A stretch of 38,352 nucleotides of DNA from Bacteroidota bacterium (GCA_947476825.1 CANJRV010000023.1:1-38352), one strand, 5' to 3'; numbered from the stretch's first letter, positions 1-8,344 are shown. Numbers and translations: made by a program. The notes: generated from the letters alone by a model not told the origin.

Positions 1-473
1 AACAATACGAATCAAAAAATGAGTAAAATTGAAAATAATTGGTACAGCTAAACAAGGGTAAATAAATTTGAATGACAGGCTCCACTTGAAATGAAGGGGC
101 ATTATTTATGAGAAATTTGAATCGGGTAGTTTTGCAATGGTCTTATAATATTATCTTATCCTTGGATGGCGTAATACTTCAAAAATATTTGAACCTCAAG
201 CCTACAGAAGAAAATTTTAACATGCTAAGCAAAACCATGGATAGCACAGCGCGTGAGGAATTTAATTTAATACCACCAGTGCATTAGGAATGAATTAATC
301 TTAGATATTTTTGTTATAACGAGATCCATCCTTGAATATTTTTTTCGTAAAAAATTATTCATGAAAAATTGCGAAATTGTAATTCCCAAATTTTAACAAC
401 CTGAATAAAAATTTATCCATTCAATTTCAAAATTAATTTTACCTTTCCTTTTTAAATTTTAAAACTAAAAACA
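1..473. other. Upstream gap, no clear gene
   Basis: This AT-rich stretch before the first gene holds no gene I recognise. One small plus-strand reading frame (108-287, listed separately) has fairly ordinary codon use. A near-match to the Bacteroidota -7 box, TACCTTTC at 440-447 (consensus TAnnTTTG), lies 26 bases before the start of the Bax-inhibitor gene and could be its promoter, but one base differs and no -33 box is clear. Confidence 0.4.
108..287 (+). other. Possible 59-codon ORF or gene remnant
   Basis: An ATG-started frame of 59 codons begins MRNLNRVVLQW and ends at TAG. The same frame is open upstream only to a TGA at 87-89, so it is not the tail of a longer intact gene. I do not recognise the product. 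There is no promoter box or ribosome binding site in front. It may be a decayed gene fragment or chance; I lean to chance or remnant. Confidence 0.15.
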
Positions 474-1169
474 ATGGCAGAGTTATTTTATTCCATGGTA
501 CATGAATCTACCAATGAGGAAAAAGCAATCTTTTATAAAAAGACTTATTTACATGTTGCACTTTCATTACTCACTTTTATTGCGGTAGAAAGTTCACTCA
601 TAAAAATTGTCCCAGAAGAATTAATTATGGGCATGATGGGATCTCGAATGATTTGGTTATTTATCATCGGTGGCTTTTGGTTATTATCTATGGTTGCCAA
701 CAAATTCGCAATCTCCGCAGATCGAAATACACAGTATGCTGGACTTGGTTTATATATTTTAATCGAGTCTATTATTTTCCTTCCAATGATTTATATGGTG
801 ATGTATTTATCTGGCGGTGGTGCAGAAGTCATGATGGAAGCTGGCTTAATTACACTGTTTTTATTTGGTGGCTTAACAGCAGTTGCTTTTCTAGTTAAAA
901 AAGATTTCTCCTTTTTACGCACAGGCATTATGGTTGGTGGATTTATCGCCTTAGGCTTAATCGTTGTCGGCGCCATTTTCGGATTCAATCTAGGACTATG
1001 GTTTTCAGTTGGTATGGTTGTATTAGCTGGTGCTAGTATTCTTTATCAAACCTCTCAAATTATTTATAAATATACCAATGACCAATATGTTGGTGCAGCT
1101 CTAGAATTATTCGCATCTATTATGTTGTTGTTCTGGTATGTGTTGCGAATACTTAGTTCAAGGAGATAA
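474..1169 (+). CDS. Bax inhibitor-1 / YccA family membrane protein
   Basis: A 231-residue integral membrane protein with about seven hydrophobic helices from residue 25 to 227. The C-terminal segment, with its DQYVGAALELFAS core at 203-215 followed by LLFWYVLRIL, places it in the BI-1/YccA family of inner-membrane proteins, some of which act as pH-sensitive calcium leak channels. Its length is normal for the family. In the characterised Bacillus homologue YetJ, one aspartate in helix 6 and one in helix 7 form the pH-sensing pair. Here the matching places by eye read YQTSQ (Q192) and LFASI (A214-S215), so neither aspartate is present. A hairpin terminator follows at 1201-1230, so it is probably a single-gene unit. 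Family assignment is secure; transport activity is inference. Confidence 0.88.
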   Translation: MAELFYSMVHESTNEEKAIFYKKTYLHVALSLLTFIAVESSLIKIVPEELIMGMMGSRMIWLFIIGGFWLLSMVANKFAISADRNTQYAGLGLYILIESIIFLPMIYMVMYLSGGGAEVMMEAGLITLFLFGGLTAVAFLVKKDFSFLRTGIMVGGFIALGLIVVGAIFGFNLGLWFSVGMVVLAGASILYQTSQIIYKYTNDQYVGAALELFASIMLLFWYVLRILSSRR

Positions 1170-1200
1170 AATATCTTGCATATATTGCATATAAATAATC

Positions 1201-1230
1201 AAGTCGGAATATTATGTTCCGACTTTTTAT
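1201..1230 (+). terminator. Rho-independent terminator after BI-1 gene
   Basis: AAGTCGGAA (1201-1209) pairs perfectly with TTCCGACTT (1217-1225) across a 7-base loop and runs into a T-rich tail. It lies 31 bases after the BI-1 stop codon. Confidence 0.85.
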
Positions 1231-1270
1231 TAAATTCAAAATAACAAATGCTAAATGATGAATGCTTCAT

Positions 1271-1317
1271 TCTAACTTCTCAATACTAACTACTAACTTC
1301 TAACTACTAACTACTTT
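1271..1317. repeat. CTAACTACTAA-type low-complexity tract
   Basis: The 47 bases directly before the M28 peptidase start are an imperfect tandem of CTAACTA / CTAACTTCTAA units. It ends in CTACTTT right against the ATG, so it forms the 5' leader if the promoter lies upstream. A related tract is at 31691-31734, between guaB and the DUF4105 gene. Function unknown. Confidence 0.55.
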
Positions 1318-2568
1318 ATGAAACCAATTCTAATTTTATGTGCATGCTTCACATTCATATTTCATCCAGCATACGCGCAAGACATGGCCTATGTAAAAAA
1401 AGTCGTTGATGATTTATGTTCGGTAAAATATGCTGGTCGAGGCTATGTAGACAATGGTGTAAACAAAGCAGCAGAATATCTAGAGCAAGAATTCAAATCC
1501 ATCGGCCTAAAGAAATTCGATAACACGTATGTTCAATCCTATGCATTTCCTGTAAACACTTTCCCCTATCCTATTCATTGTTCGATTGATAAAAAAGAAA
1601 TGAAAGTCGGTGCTGATTTTATAGTCGATGCAGGCTCAACACACCTCAGTGGACATTACAAATTATTGCATTATAATTTTAAAGATTCAGCGGACAAAGA
1701 TTTGTTGCTTATAAAAATAAAACAAGGATTCCAATCTTCAGAAGCACTTGTAATGCGATTCGCAAATAGCAGAACCATGTCGGTTTGGGACACTTGTACT
1801 AAATATAAACACTTCCCCTCTTTCATTATTTATACAGAAGAAAAAAAATTAACGCATACCATCAATACGGAATTGGATGCGTATTCTTCCTTAGTATTCA
1901 TGGACAGTGTGATACAACATAAAGAGTATATCGACATTCAAATGACGAATGAATTCATACCTAAATTTGCATGTAAAAATTTGATCGGATATATCAAAGG
2001 GAAACGAACAGATTCCTTTCAAGTTTTTTCTGCGCACTATGATCATTTAGGAAAGCAAGGTAGTGATGCCATGTTTCCGGGTGCTAGTGACAATGCAAGT
2101 GGGACCAGCATGATACTTTATTTGGCAAAATATTTCAAGAAGCACAAACCCGATTACAACACGGTGTTTATTTTATTTAGTGGCGAAGAGGCAGGTTTAC
2201 TTGGATCGGAATATTTTACCAATTATCCAACATTCGATATCCTAAAAATAAAAATGTTGATCAATATTGATATCATGGGTAATGCTGAAAATGGCGTCAC
2301 GGTTGTGAATGGTGATGTATATAAATCACAATTTAATTTGCTCACTACCATCAACGCAAAGAAAAAATATCTACCAGCAATTCATAGTCGAGGCAAGGCC
2401 CACAACAGTGATCATTATTACTTTTCGGAAAAAGGAATACCAGCCATGTTTTTGTATTCCATGGGTGGACAAGGTTATTACCATGATATTTATGACAAAG
2501 CGGATGCACTACAATGGACGAATTATGAAGGTGTTGCGCATCTTTTAATTGACTTCGTTGAAAAATAA
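1318..2568 (+). CDS. Secreted M28 family zinc aminopeptidase
   Basis: The 416-residue product starts with a signal peptide that probably ends at AYA-Q (about residue 20). The peptidase domain fills the second half. The expected M28 metal ligands are visible in order: H240 in AHYDHLG, D258 in ASDNASG, E290-E291 in SGEEAG (the first is the usual catalytic base), D318 in NIDIMG and H389 in YYHDIYDKAD. These bind two zinc ions in co-catalytic aminopeptidases, so the enzyme probably trims peptides in the periplasm or outside the cell. Residues 21-220 look like the variable N-terminal region of Bacteroidota M28 proteins. No T9SS tail is present. The start lies directly after a low-complexity tract, and a structured repeat follows at 2623-2707. 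Confidence 0.9.
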   Translation: MKPILILCACFTFIFHPAYAQDMAYVKKVVDDLCSVKYAGRGYVDNGVNKAAEYLEQEFKSIGLKKFDNTYVQSYAFPVNTFPYPIHCSIDKKEMKVGADFIVDAGSTHLSGHYKLLHYNFKDSADKDLLLIKIKQGFQSSEALVMRFANSRTMSVWDTCTKYKHFPSFIIYTEEKKLTHTINTELDAYSSLVFMDSVIQHKEYIDIQMTNEFIPKFACKNLIGYIKGKRTDSFQVFSAHYDHLGKQGSDAMFPGASDNASGTSMILYLAKYFKKHKPDYNTVFILFSGEEAGLLGSEYFTNYPTFDILKIKMLINIDIMGNAENGVTVVNGDVYKSQFNLLTTINAKKKYLPAIHSRGKAHNSDHYYFSEKGIPAMFLYSMGGQGYYHDIYDKADALQWTNYEGVAHLLIDFVEK

Positions 2569-2622
2569 GTACGATTATAGGCTAAAAAAAATGTTCTACC
2601 GAATAGCATCTTCATGGTCGTT

Positions 2623-2707
2623 GCATTGCGGCAACGATTGTAGTGGAAATCCTTTTTGCTGGATCTGCAGCAAAAAGATTGTAACGAAAAGCGTGAGTGC
2701 CGCCCAA
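2623..2707. repeat. Structured repeat family A, copy 1
   Basis: Outer arms GCGGCA (2628-2633) and TGCCGC (2698-2703) are complementary. Inside, CTTTTTGCTG (2652-2661) pairs perfectly with CAGCAAAAAG (2668-2677) over a 6-base loop. The stretches GCATTGCGGCAACGATTG, TGGAAATCC and CGAAAAGCGTG are shared with copy 2 at 17424-17510; the outer parts also match the inverted copy at 35764-35850. It sits after the M28 gene and before fabI. An overlapping reading frame (2549-2734) is an artefact of the repeat. Confidence 0.8.
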
Positions 2708-2828
2708 ATAATTCTGACTCAAAAATTAGAATAACCTGTTTTTTAATCCCCGTATTCTTGTGTGAATTAATAGCATATTTATCAAAGTTTTATTTTACTT
2801 TTAACCCATCAAAAAAGTAGAAAAAACT

Positions 2829-3650
2829 ATGGCTTATAATTTATTGAAAGGTAAACGTGGAATTATTTTTGGCGCATTGGATGAAAAATCAATGGCTTGG
2901 CAAATCGCTCTTAAATGTCATGAAGAGGGTGCTGTATTTACATTGAGCAATGCACCGATTGCTTTACGAATGGGAAAAATTAATGAATTGTCTGCTCATT
3001 GTGGCAATGCCCTGGTGATTGGTGCAGATGCAACTTCCATCGAAGATTTAGAAAATGTTTTTACGAAAAGCATAGAACAATTAGGTGGTAAAATTGACTT
3101 CGTATTACACTCTATTGGAATGAGCCCGAATGTCAGAAAAAAAATTCCTTATACAGAAACAAACTACGAAAATTTCCAAAAGACCATCGATATTTCTGCT
3201 CTTTCATTTCATAAAGTGATGCAAACTGCCATGAAGTTAGATGCCTTGAATGAATGGGCTTCTGTTGTGGCGCTTTCTTATATCGCTGCGCAAAGAACTT
3301 TTCCTGGATATAATGACATGGCTGATGCGAAGGCTTTATTAGAAAGTATTGCACGCAGTTTTGGATTTCAATACGGTTTTGCTAAAAAAGTTCGAGTGAA
3401 TACCATTTCACAATCCCCAACGCTAACCACTGCTGGTAGCGGGGTTGAAGGCTTTGATGCATTTTTCCATTATGCCGAAAAATTATCTCCATTGGGTAAT
3501 GCCAATGCAGAAGAATGTGCAAACTATTGCATTTCCTTATTCAGTGACTTAACGAAAAAAGTAACTATGCAGAATTTGTTTCATGATGGAGGATTTTCCT
3601 TCACTGGTGTCAGTGTAGAATTAGTAGAACAAATCATGATGAATAAATAA
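2829..3650 (+). CDS. fabI: Enoyl-[acyl-carrier-protein] reductase (NADH)
   Basis: FabI carries out the last step of each fatty-acid elongation cycle, reducing trans-2-enoyl-ACP with NAD(P)H in the cytoplasm. The 273 residues form one short-chain dehydrogenase-like Rossmann fold. The N-terminus has the FabI-type nucleotide site (IIFGALDEKSMAWQIA, near residues 12-27). The active-site pattern is Y151 (LSYIAA), Y161 and K168 (YNDMADAK), equal to the Tyr-Tyr-Lys set of E. coli FabI. The SQSPTLTTAG segment after residue 190 is the substrate-binding loop region. A near-consensus -7 box, TACTTTTA at 2796-2803, lies 25 bases upstream. The next gene overlaps the stop codon by one base, so the two are probably translated together. 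Confidence 0.95.
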   Translation: MAYNLLKGKRGIIFGALDEKSMAWQIALKCHEEGAVFTLSNAPIALRMGKINELSAHCGNALVIGADATSIEDLENVFTKSIEQLGGKIDFVLHSIGMSPNVRKKIPYTETNYENFQKTIDISALSFHKVMQTAMKLDALNEWASVVALSYIAAQRTFPGYNDMADAKALLESIARSFGFQYGFAKKVRVNTISQSPTLTTAGSGVEGFDAFFHYAEKLSPLGNANAEECANYCISLFSDLTKKVTMQNLFHDGGFSFTGVSVELVEQIMMNK

Positions 3651-4117
3651 TGTATGGCAGATATAGATCTTGGATTCCTTTTTGCTTAGCACTTTGTACT
3701 TTTTTTTTCGCATGCAACAAAAAGACAAATGATCGAGGTCATTTCTATAGCTACCCTATCAATTCTTACTATGTAGGAACACATCCTACTGTTGGCGTGT
3801 CAGCGAGTGTTTATATCGTAGACAAAGAAAATGCGATTCAATTTCAAGTTCAACTTAAAGGTGGAATAGATACTAATGTGTACGAAGTTGCTATTCATTC
3901 CTACGATACCAATTCGACTTATGGATATGCCACTAATCCATATATTGATTTAGGAACCATACAAAATAATATTCCAATTTTCCTAGAAAGCAGTACCACT
4001 AATTACTCTGATTTTAGAGAAAAATTTAAAGGCTATATCGTGATTCATGACCCTCAAAATGTCAGTAAAGACATAACAAGTCAAATAATTTTCGGGAAGA
4101 TTGGGAAAATGTGGTAA
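3650..4117 (+). CDS. Small lipoprotein of unknown function
   Basis: A 155-residue protein with a lipoprotein signal: hydrophobic stretch at 8-21, lipobox FFAC with the lipidated cysteine at C22, followed by NKK. The mature part is tyrosine- and asparagine-rich, apparently all beta, and matches no family I recognise. Its ATG uses the last base of the fabI stop codon (TAATG at 3648-3652), so translation is probably coupled to fabI. It faces the IscA-type gene tail to tail with only 8 bases between the stops. A role in membrane biogenesis would be guesswork; the lipoprotein call itself is well supported. Confidence 0.7.
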   Translation: MYGRYRSWIPFCLALCTFFFACNKKTNDRGHFYSYPINSYYVGTHPTVGVSASVYIVDKENAIQFQVQLKGGIDTNVYEVAIHSYDTNSTYGYATNPYIDLGTIQNNIPIFLESSTTNYSDFREKFKGYIVIHDPQNVSKDITSQIIFGKIGKMW

Positions 4118-4125
4118 GGATTTTA

Positions 4126-4461
4126 TTAAACAGAAAAGCTAGTCCCACAGCCACAGGTACTACTTGCATTTGGATTTTTAAAAGTGAAACCACGTGAATT
4201 TAATCCACCTTCAAACTCAATTTCCATACCAGTTAAATACATTTCGTGCGCATAATTGATAACCACTGGAATACCTTCAATTTCCAATTGCATGTCATTT
4301 TCTTGCTTATCGTCATACTCTAAAACATAGGTCATTCCACTACAACCGCCACCTTTTACACCTACTCGAAGAAATGGTTTCGTGGCTTGTTCTTGCAATA
4401 ATCTTTTTAATTCTTGAATTGCATTCGGTGTGAATGATACTGGTAATGTTGCTGTTTCCAT
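4126..4461 (-). CDS. IscA/ErpA-type iron-sulfur cluster carrier
   Basis: A 111-residue A-type carrier (HesB/IscA/SufA family) that takes a nascent Fe-S cluster and passes it to apo-enzymes in the cytoplasm. The three cluster-binding cysteines are in place: C40 in GGGCSGM, and C103 and C105 in the C-terminal TCGCG. Length is normal. It cannot be assigned to IscA, SufA or ErpA by eye. It is the last gene of a minus-strand run, 17 bases after the M43 protease gene, which is an odd neighbour for a housekeeping factor. No isc or suf genes are in the window. A well-known client type, the [4Fe-4S] enzyme IspH, is encoded 4 kb away, but a link is only inference. Confidence 0.93.
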   Translation of the reverse strand: METATLPVSFTPNAIQELKRLLQEQATKPFLRVGVKGGGCSGMTYVLEYDDKQENDMQLEIEGIPVVINYAHEMYLTGMEIEFEGGLNSRGFTFKNPNASSTCGCGTSFSV

Positions 4462-4478
4462 GTCTATAAAAAATTGTC

Positions 4479-5762
4479 TTAATTAAAAATAATATTCTTT
4501 GTCACTTTGGTTTTGTTATCTAATTGCAGCGTTACAAAATACATACCCTTCGCCAAATCCTGAATGGAAATGGTATATTGTTCTTTTGATTCATGGCTGG
4601 TGATTTTTTTAACTACTTGTCCAACAGAATTTTTAATGGAAATTTCTATTGTCTCAAAGTTCAAATTATTCAATCGAATACTGAATTCTTCATTCGCTGG
4701 ATTTGGATATACAGAAACAGATGATGCTATATCGAATTCATTAATAGCTGTTGGGATGCGGACAGTAGAACGGATATTATCTATCACATTTTCCATGAAA
4801 GTCACTTGTCCTTTAGTAAAACTATTTTGGCAATCTCCAGAAGAATAATCCATATAATCTTCTACCATATCTGGCAAGTCACCAGTGGTTTCAATACAAC
4901 TATTATTGCTCGCAATATTATTACAATTATCTTGTGATTCGCTTCCAGCTTCTGGCGTATCCGCAATACCATCATCCTCAAAATTTGCTTGACCATGACA
5001 TGCACCACCATCATCACCCCAAATATGGCGCAAGCCTAAATAATGTCCAACTTCATGCACCAGTGTTTTTCCTCTGAATCCCCAAGATGCATAGCCATAA
5101 GGGTGTTTATTCGGACCACCTACATCCTGAAAATCTAGAACAACGCCATCATATCCAGGTATAGGTGCATTTCCACCGCCTCCCCAATTTGGAAGACCAG
5201 CAGGAGGATAAGCATAACCAACTAAGCCATCAACGCCATTGATAGTCAAGTCACAAATCCAAAGATTCAATTTAGTAGATGGAGAGATTGCATCGTCTCC
5301 TCCGTTTGCTGTTTCTTTTACATGATCAGGCATGCCAAAATTATTCGCATCAAAATTGGGTATTGTGGTAGTAACTCTTCTAATTTGATCTAACCAAAAA
5401 CGAATCTTAGTAGCGCCAACTCTCGATTGATAAATAGAACGCATATTCGTTGTATCGGTGTTGGTTCTTCCATAACAACGATTTAGTTGATCTATTTGCG
5501 CTTGAATATAAACTTCCGGAATATCTTCTTGCCCATTTTTAGAAACTACATGTACCACCACTGGAATATAAACTATAGCAGCTCTTGTATTATTTTTATT
5601 TTCTGGAAATCTCATCGTCTTGAGTGCCTTCTCCAGACCTGGATATTTTTGATCCAATTCTTTTACATAAATGGCGGATCCGCATTTAGGCACTTTTTGT
5701 TGTGCGTGTAGAGCAATACTTACCAAAAGCAAGCAAACAGAAAGTAATAATTTTGATTTCAT
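4479..5762 (-). CDS. T9SS-secreted M43 zinc metalloprotease
   Basis: A 427-residue secreted protease. Signal peptide residues 1-20, probably cut at LHA-Q. The extended metzincin motif HEVGHYLGLRH spans 236-246 (ligands H236, H240, H246; catalytic E237), and a Met-turn MDYS follows at 304-307, as in the pappalysin-like M43B group. A C-terminal type A sorting domain begins near 341 with VYPNPANE and ends KNIIFN, which directs export by the T9SS to the cell surface or medium. It lies 23 bases after the small secreted protein gene and 17 bases before the IscA-type gene, so it is probably co-transcribed with both. Likely role is digestion of external protein; the substrate is unknown. Confidence 0.93.
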   Translation of the reverse strand: MKSKLLLSVCLLLVSIALHAQQKVPKCGSAIYVKELDQKYPGLEKALKTMRFPENKNNTRAAIVYIPVVVHVVSKNGQEDIPEVYIQAQIDQLNRCYGRTNTDTTNMRSIYQSRVGATKIRFWLDQIRRVTTTIPNFDANNFGMPDHVKETANGGDDAISPSTKLNLWICDLTINGVDGLVGYAYPPAGLPNWGGGGNAPIPGYDGVVLDFQDVGGPNKHPYGYASWGFRGKTLVHEVGHYLGLRHIWGDDGGACHGQANFEDDGIADTPEAGSESQDNCNNIASNNSCIETTGDLPDMVEDYMDYSSGDCQNSFTKGQVTFMENVIDNIRSTVRIPTAINEFDIASSVSVYPNPANEEFSIRLNNLNFETIEISIKNSVGQVVKKITSHESKEQYTISIQDLAKGMYFVTLQLDNKTKVTKNIIFN

Positions 5763-5785
5763 TGTATTATTTTAAGGAATTAATA

Positions 5786-6274
5786 TTATTTTTTACAGTC
5801 TTCATTTTCTTTGATAAGAACTAATCGATTATTCTCGAAAAGTTTTTTCATCTTAGTCACAAAGGAATTTAAATTTTCTTGATTATTAGAAACTATACAA
5901 TAATCTCTTTCCCCTTCTTTCCCCCAATTTTTTACAGAAAATTCTAAGGCGTTATTATTTTTTTGATTGAAATCTTTCATAGCTTTTTCAAAACTTGCAA
6001 CCGCTTTTCCATCGCTGCCACTACCTCTACTCACAAATGAAACCACGACATGAAATGTCTGATGTTTTAATTTAGATTTAGCTGCTTTTATTGAATCTAA
6101 TTTGCTTTGATTAGGCACACCTGGCGCACGAACAACTCGAACTGAATCCGCTTGCACAGGGGTAACTCTCGTTTTACGATGCTTGCGTTTCCTTTTGTGT
6201 GCATCCGCATTGGTAGGCAACATCAAAAAAGTCAATACAAGAATACTACTTAGTAAGAACAGTAATTTTTTCAT
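5786..6274 (-). CDS. Small secreted hypothetical protein
   Basis: A 162-residue protein with a signal peptide (MKKLLFLLSSILVLTF, cut probably near ADA at about 25) and then a very basic stretch rich in Lys, Arg and His (about 26-36). The C-terminal half (about 70-160) looks like a small alpha/beta domain with FHVVVSFVSRG at its start. I do not recognise the family. The start codon lies inside the end of the upstream T9SS cargo gene: they overlap by 29 bases in different frames, and no later methionine keeps the signal peptide. This implies translational coupling to that gene. A partner role for the cargo protein is possible but unproven. Confidence 0.65.
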   Translation of the reverse strand: MKKLLFLLSSILVLTFLMLPTNADAHKRKRKHRKTRVTPVQADSVRVVRAPGVPNQSKLDSIKAAKSKLKHQTFHVVVSFVSRGSGSDGKAVASFEKAMKDFNQKNNNALEFSVKNWGKEGERDYCIVSNNQENLNSFVTKMKKLFENNRLVLIKENEDCKK

Positions 6275-8135
6275 TTTTAATGTTGTGATTATTCAAGGAG
6301 AAATTTAAAATATAATTACCTGAAGCCAATGCGCCTTTATTGAATGAAAAAACATTTTCACCAACTTTCGAACTTGATTTATATAAATTTTTAATTACAC
6401 GACCATTCAAATCCAGTATTTTAATTTCTAACATCCCAGATTCTTTAAGTTGTAATTTTATAGTATAAATATCTTCTTCAATTGGATTTGGATATACTTT
6501 GACATCCTCATTCGGAGCAGCTATTTCAGTAGTTGCAGTTGGCCAGGATGTTGTGGTAATTTTCGCGAAATGATTTGTCCAACCATGTGTGGTATTTCCA
6601 TACATACCAAAAAACCAAGCGGTAGGAATGGTAGCATTTAATACACGAGTCATACCAGAATAGTCGCCCCATCGTGTATCACCACCCGAAGCAGCAATAT
6701 TCACATAACCCGTACCAGTTTTAATTTCTATTGGGTTAGAACTATTGAACCCATTATCTACGAAAATGGCTTTCATGCCAGGGAAAAAATTAGCGGATGA
6801 ATAATTAAATCCAATAATAGTACCTTGATCATTGGCATCCCATCCCATAGATGCAATGGAAGGATAAGCACAATCCACATTGGAAATACCAATTAATTTG
6901 TGGTTAGTCAATTGCCAATTTGCTGATACTTTATTTAAGCGATTATAATTGATACCTGTAAATCCATTACTGACATCACAATGAAAAACAAAATGCAAAG
7001 TGCCATTCAAATAAAATGCATCCATACCTCTTGCATCTCCATTGTTTAAAGTGATAGTTGTCCCTTTTTGTTCTGCATTAGCTGCTGGTGAATAAGAGGC
7101 GATACCTACTATTTGTAAATTTAATTGAGGCGAATTATGAACAGAATTGGTTACTTCATATACCAACAAATTATTACCAGAAAAAGATTGATTATTTGTA
7201 ATTAGGTACATATTATTTCCATACCCTCCTGTTTGACCATTAGATGCAGGCACTATAGTAAATGGATTATTGGAAATTGAAGTCCAAACAATTGCATCTC
7301 CAGTGACCAAAGAATTTCCTGCATAGCATTTCTTTTTATCTATTTGATAAATGATAGATTCTACATAGTTGAAATTATCATCAAAGCAATTGCCCGTTAC
7401 AAATACATCTGCATTGGAAACACCCATTTTAGGATAATCGAACCATACGTTCGTAGCAACGCTACTCGGGTTTCCTGTAAATGCATAAAAATACCATCCT
7501 AAAGTTGGGTCGGAATTTTTAGAAAAAGCAAGTAATAATTGGGAAGAGGATGAATTACCAGCACAAGTCTGAGAAAAAACGATAAAGCGATCAGATTCTG
7601 GATCATAAAACACTTTCGGATCACAAATATCCGTAGTCAATAAAGTGCCATTGGATGGTGTTGCAAAGAAATTAGACAATGAAGTAATGGCACCAACACC
7701 AGCACCAGTCGAAGTATTATAGGTACGCATACTGCTATTAACGATAGCAATTAATTGTCCGTTTTTATTTACCGCAACTGAATTGTCAGGAGGTGTTCCT
7801 TGACTTCCTAATGCATTATATCCAGCCACCAAAGTTGGATCAAATCCACGAGTTTTATTTTTAGATTGCGGCTCTTCCACAGCGTCATTTTGATGTGCTT
7901 TTTTCAACAACATCTTCATTTCCTTAATATTTTCTAATGCCTTTGAATTAGAAGATTCATTTTCAGAAACGATGTGAGACAATTCAGGCTGTAGTTCGAT
8001 GTCATCCGAAATTGGAATACCAAATCCTAAATAATGACCTTCTACATTTGATTTTTTACCTGCATTTTTTACCTCTTGAGCATGCAGTTGAATACATAAA
8101 CAAAAAGAAGCGAATAGGATTAGTGATTTTTTCAA
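6246..8135 (-). CDS. Large T9SS cargo protein, function unknown
   Basis: About 629 residues with a signal peptide (MKKSLILFASFCLCIQLHA, then Q) and a C-terminal sorting domain starting near VYPNPIEE and ending KITVLTK. The middle is rich in Gly, Asn, Ser and aromatic residues in repeated beta segments (for example PPDNSVAVNKNG, DPKVFYDPESDRFIVF, WFDYPKMGVS), like a beta-propeller surface protein. No catalytic motif is seen. There is no ATG start. The frame is open back to a TTG at 8156, but that codon lies inside a TAnnTTTG promoter box (8154-8161). I therefore choose the next TTG at 8135, which also gives a standard signal peptide. It heads a run of four close minus-strand genes. Confidence 0.8.
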   Translation of the reverse strand: MKKSLILFASFCLCIQLHAQEVKNAGKKSNVEGHYLGFGIPISDDIELQPELSHIVSENESSNSKALENIKEMKMLLKKAHQNDAVEEPQSKNKTRGFDPTLVAGYNALGSQGTPPDNSVAVNKNGQLIAIVNSSMRTYNTSTGAGVGAITSLSNFFATPSNGTLLTTDICDPKVFYDPESDRFIVFSQTCAGNSSSSQLLLAFSKNSDPTLGWYFYAFTGNPSSVATNVWFDYPKMGVSNADVFVTGNCFDDNFNYVESIIYQIDKKKCYAGNSLVTGDAIVWTSISNNPFTIVPASNGQTGGYGNNMYLITNNQSFSGNNLLVYEVTNSVHNSPQLNLQIVGIASYSPAANAEQKGTTITLNNGDARGMDAFYLNGTLHFVFHCDVSNGFTGINYNRLNKVSANWQLTNHKLIGISNVDCAYPSIASMGWDANDQGTIIGFNYSSANFFPGMKAIFVDNGFNSSNPIEIKTGTGYVNIAASGGDTRWGDYSGMTRVLNATIPTAWFFGMYGNTTHGWTNHFAKITTTSWPTATTEIAAPNEDVKVYPNPIEEDIYTIKLQLKESGMLEIKILDLNGRVIKNLYKSSSKVGENVFSFNKGALASGNYILNFSLNNHNIKNEKITVLTK

Positions 8136-8153
8136 AATTATTTTTTTAACGTA

Positions 8154-8161
8154 CAAATATA
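8154..8161 (-). promoter_or_regulatory. -7 box TATATTTG for the T9SS cargo run
   Basis: On the minus strand TATATTTG matches the Bacteroidota -7 consensus TAnnTTTG exactly and lies 18 bases before the TTG start chosen at 8135. No good -33 TTTG was found, so this rests on one box and its position. Confidence 0.5.
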
Positions 8162-8344
8162 GGCATTTAGAAATATTTCCACCATAATATTATTCACCGC
8201 TATTCAACGATTTTGGAAGACAAAAAAAGCAAAGATTCTCCCCTAGCCTATCCCATTCTTCTCGGTAAAAATTGAAGACGACAACGATTAATGCAGAACA
8301 ACTTTAAGTTTGATTTTATTTGATTTCTTTCTGCAATTAATTTC

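Noticed and set aside
2549-2734. Plus-strand frame of 61 codons after the M28 gene
   Set aside because: It overlaps the end of the peptidase gene and runs through family A repeat copy 1; its residues simply reflect the repeat.
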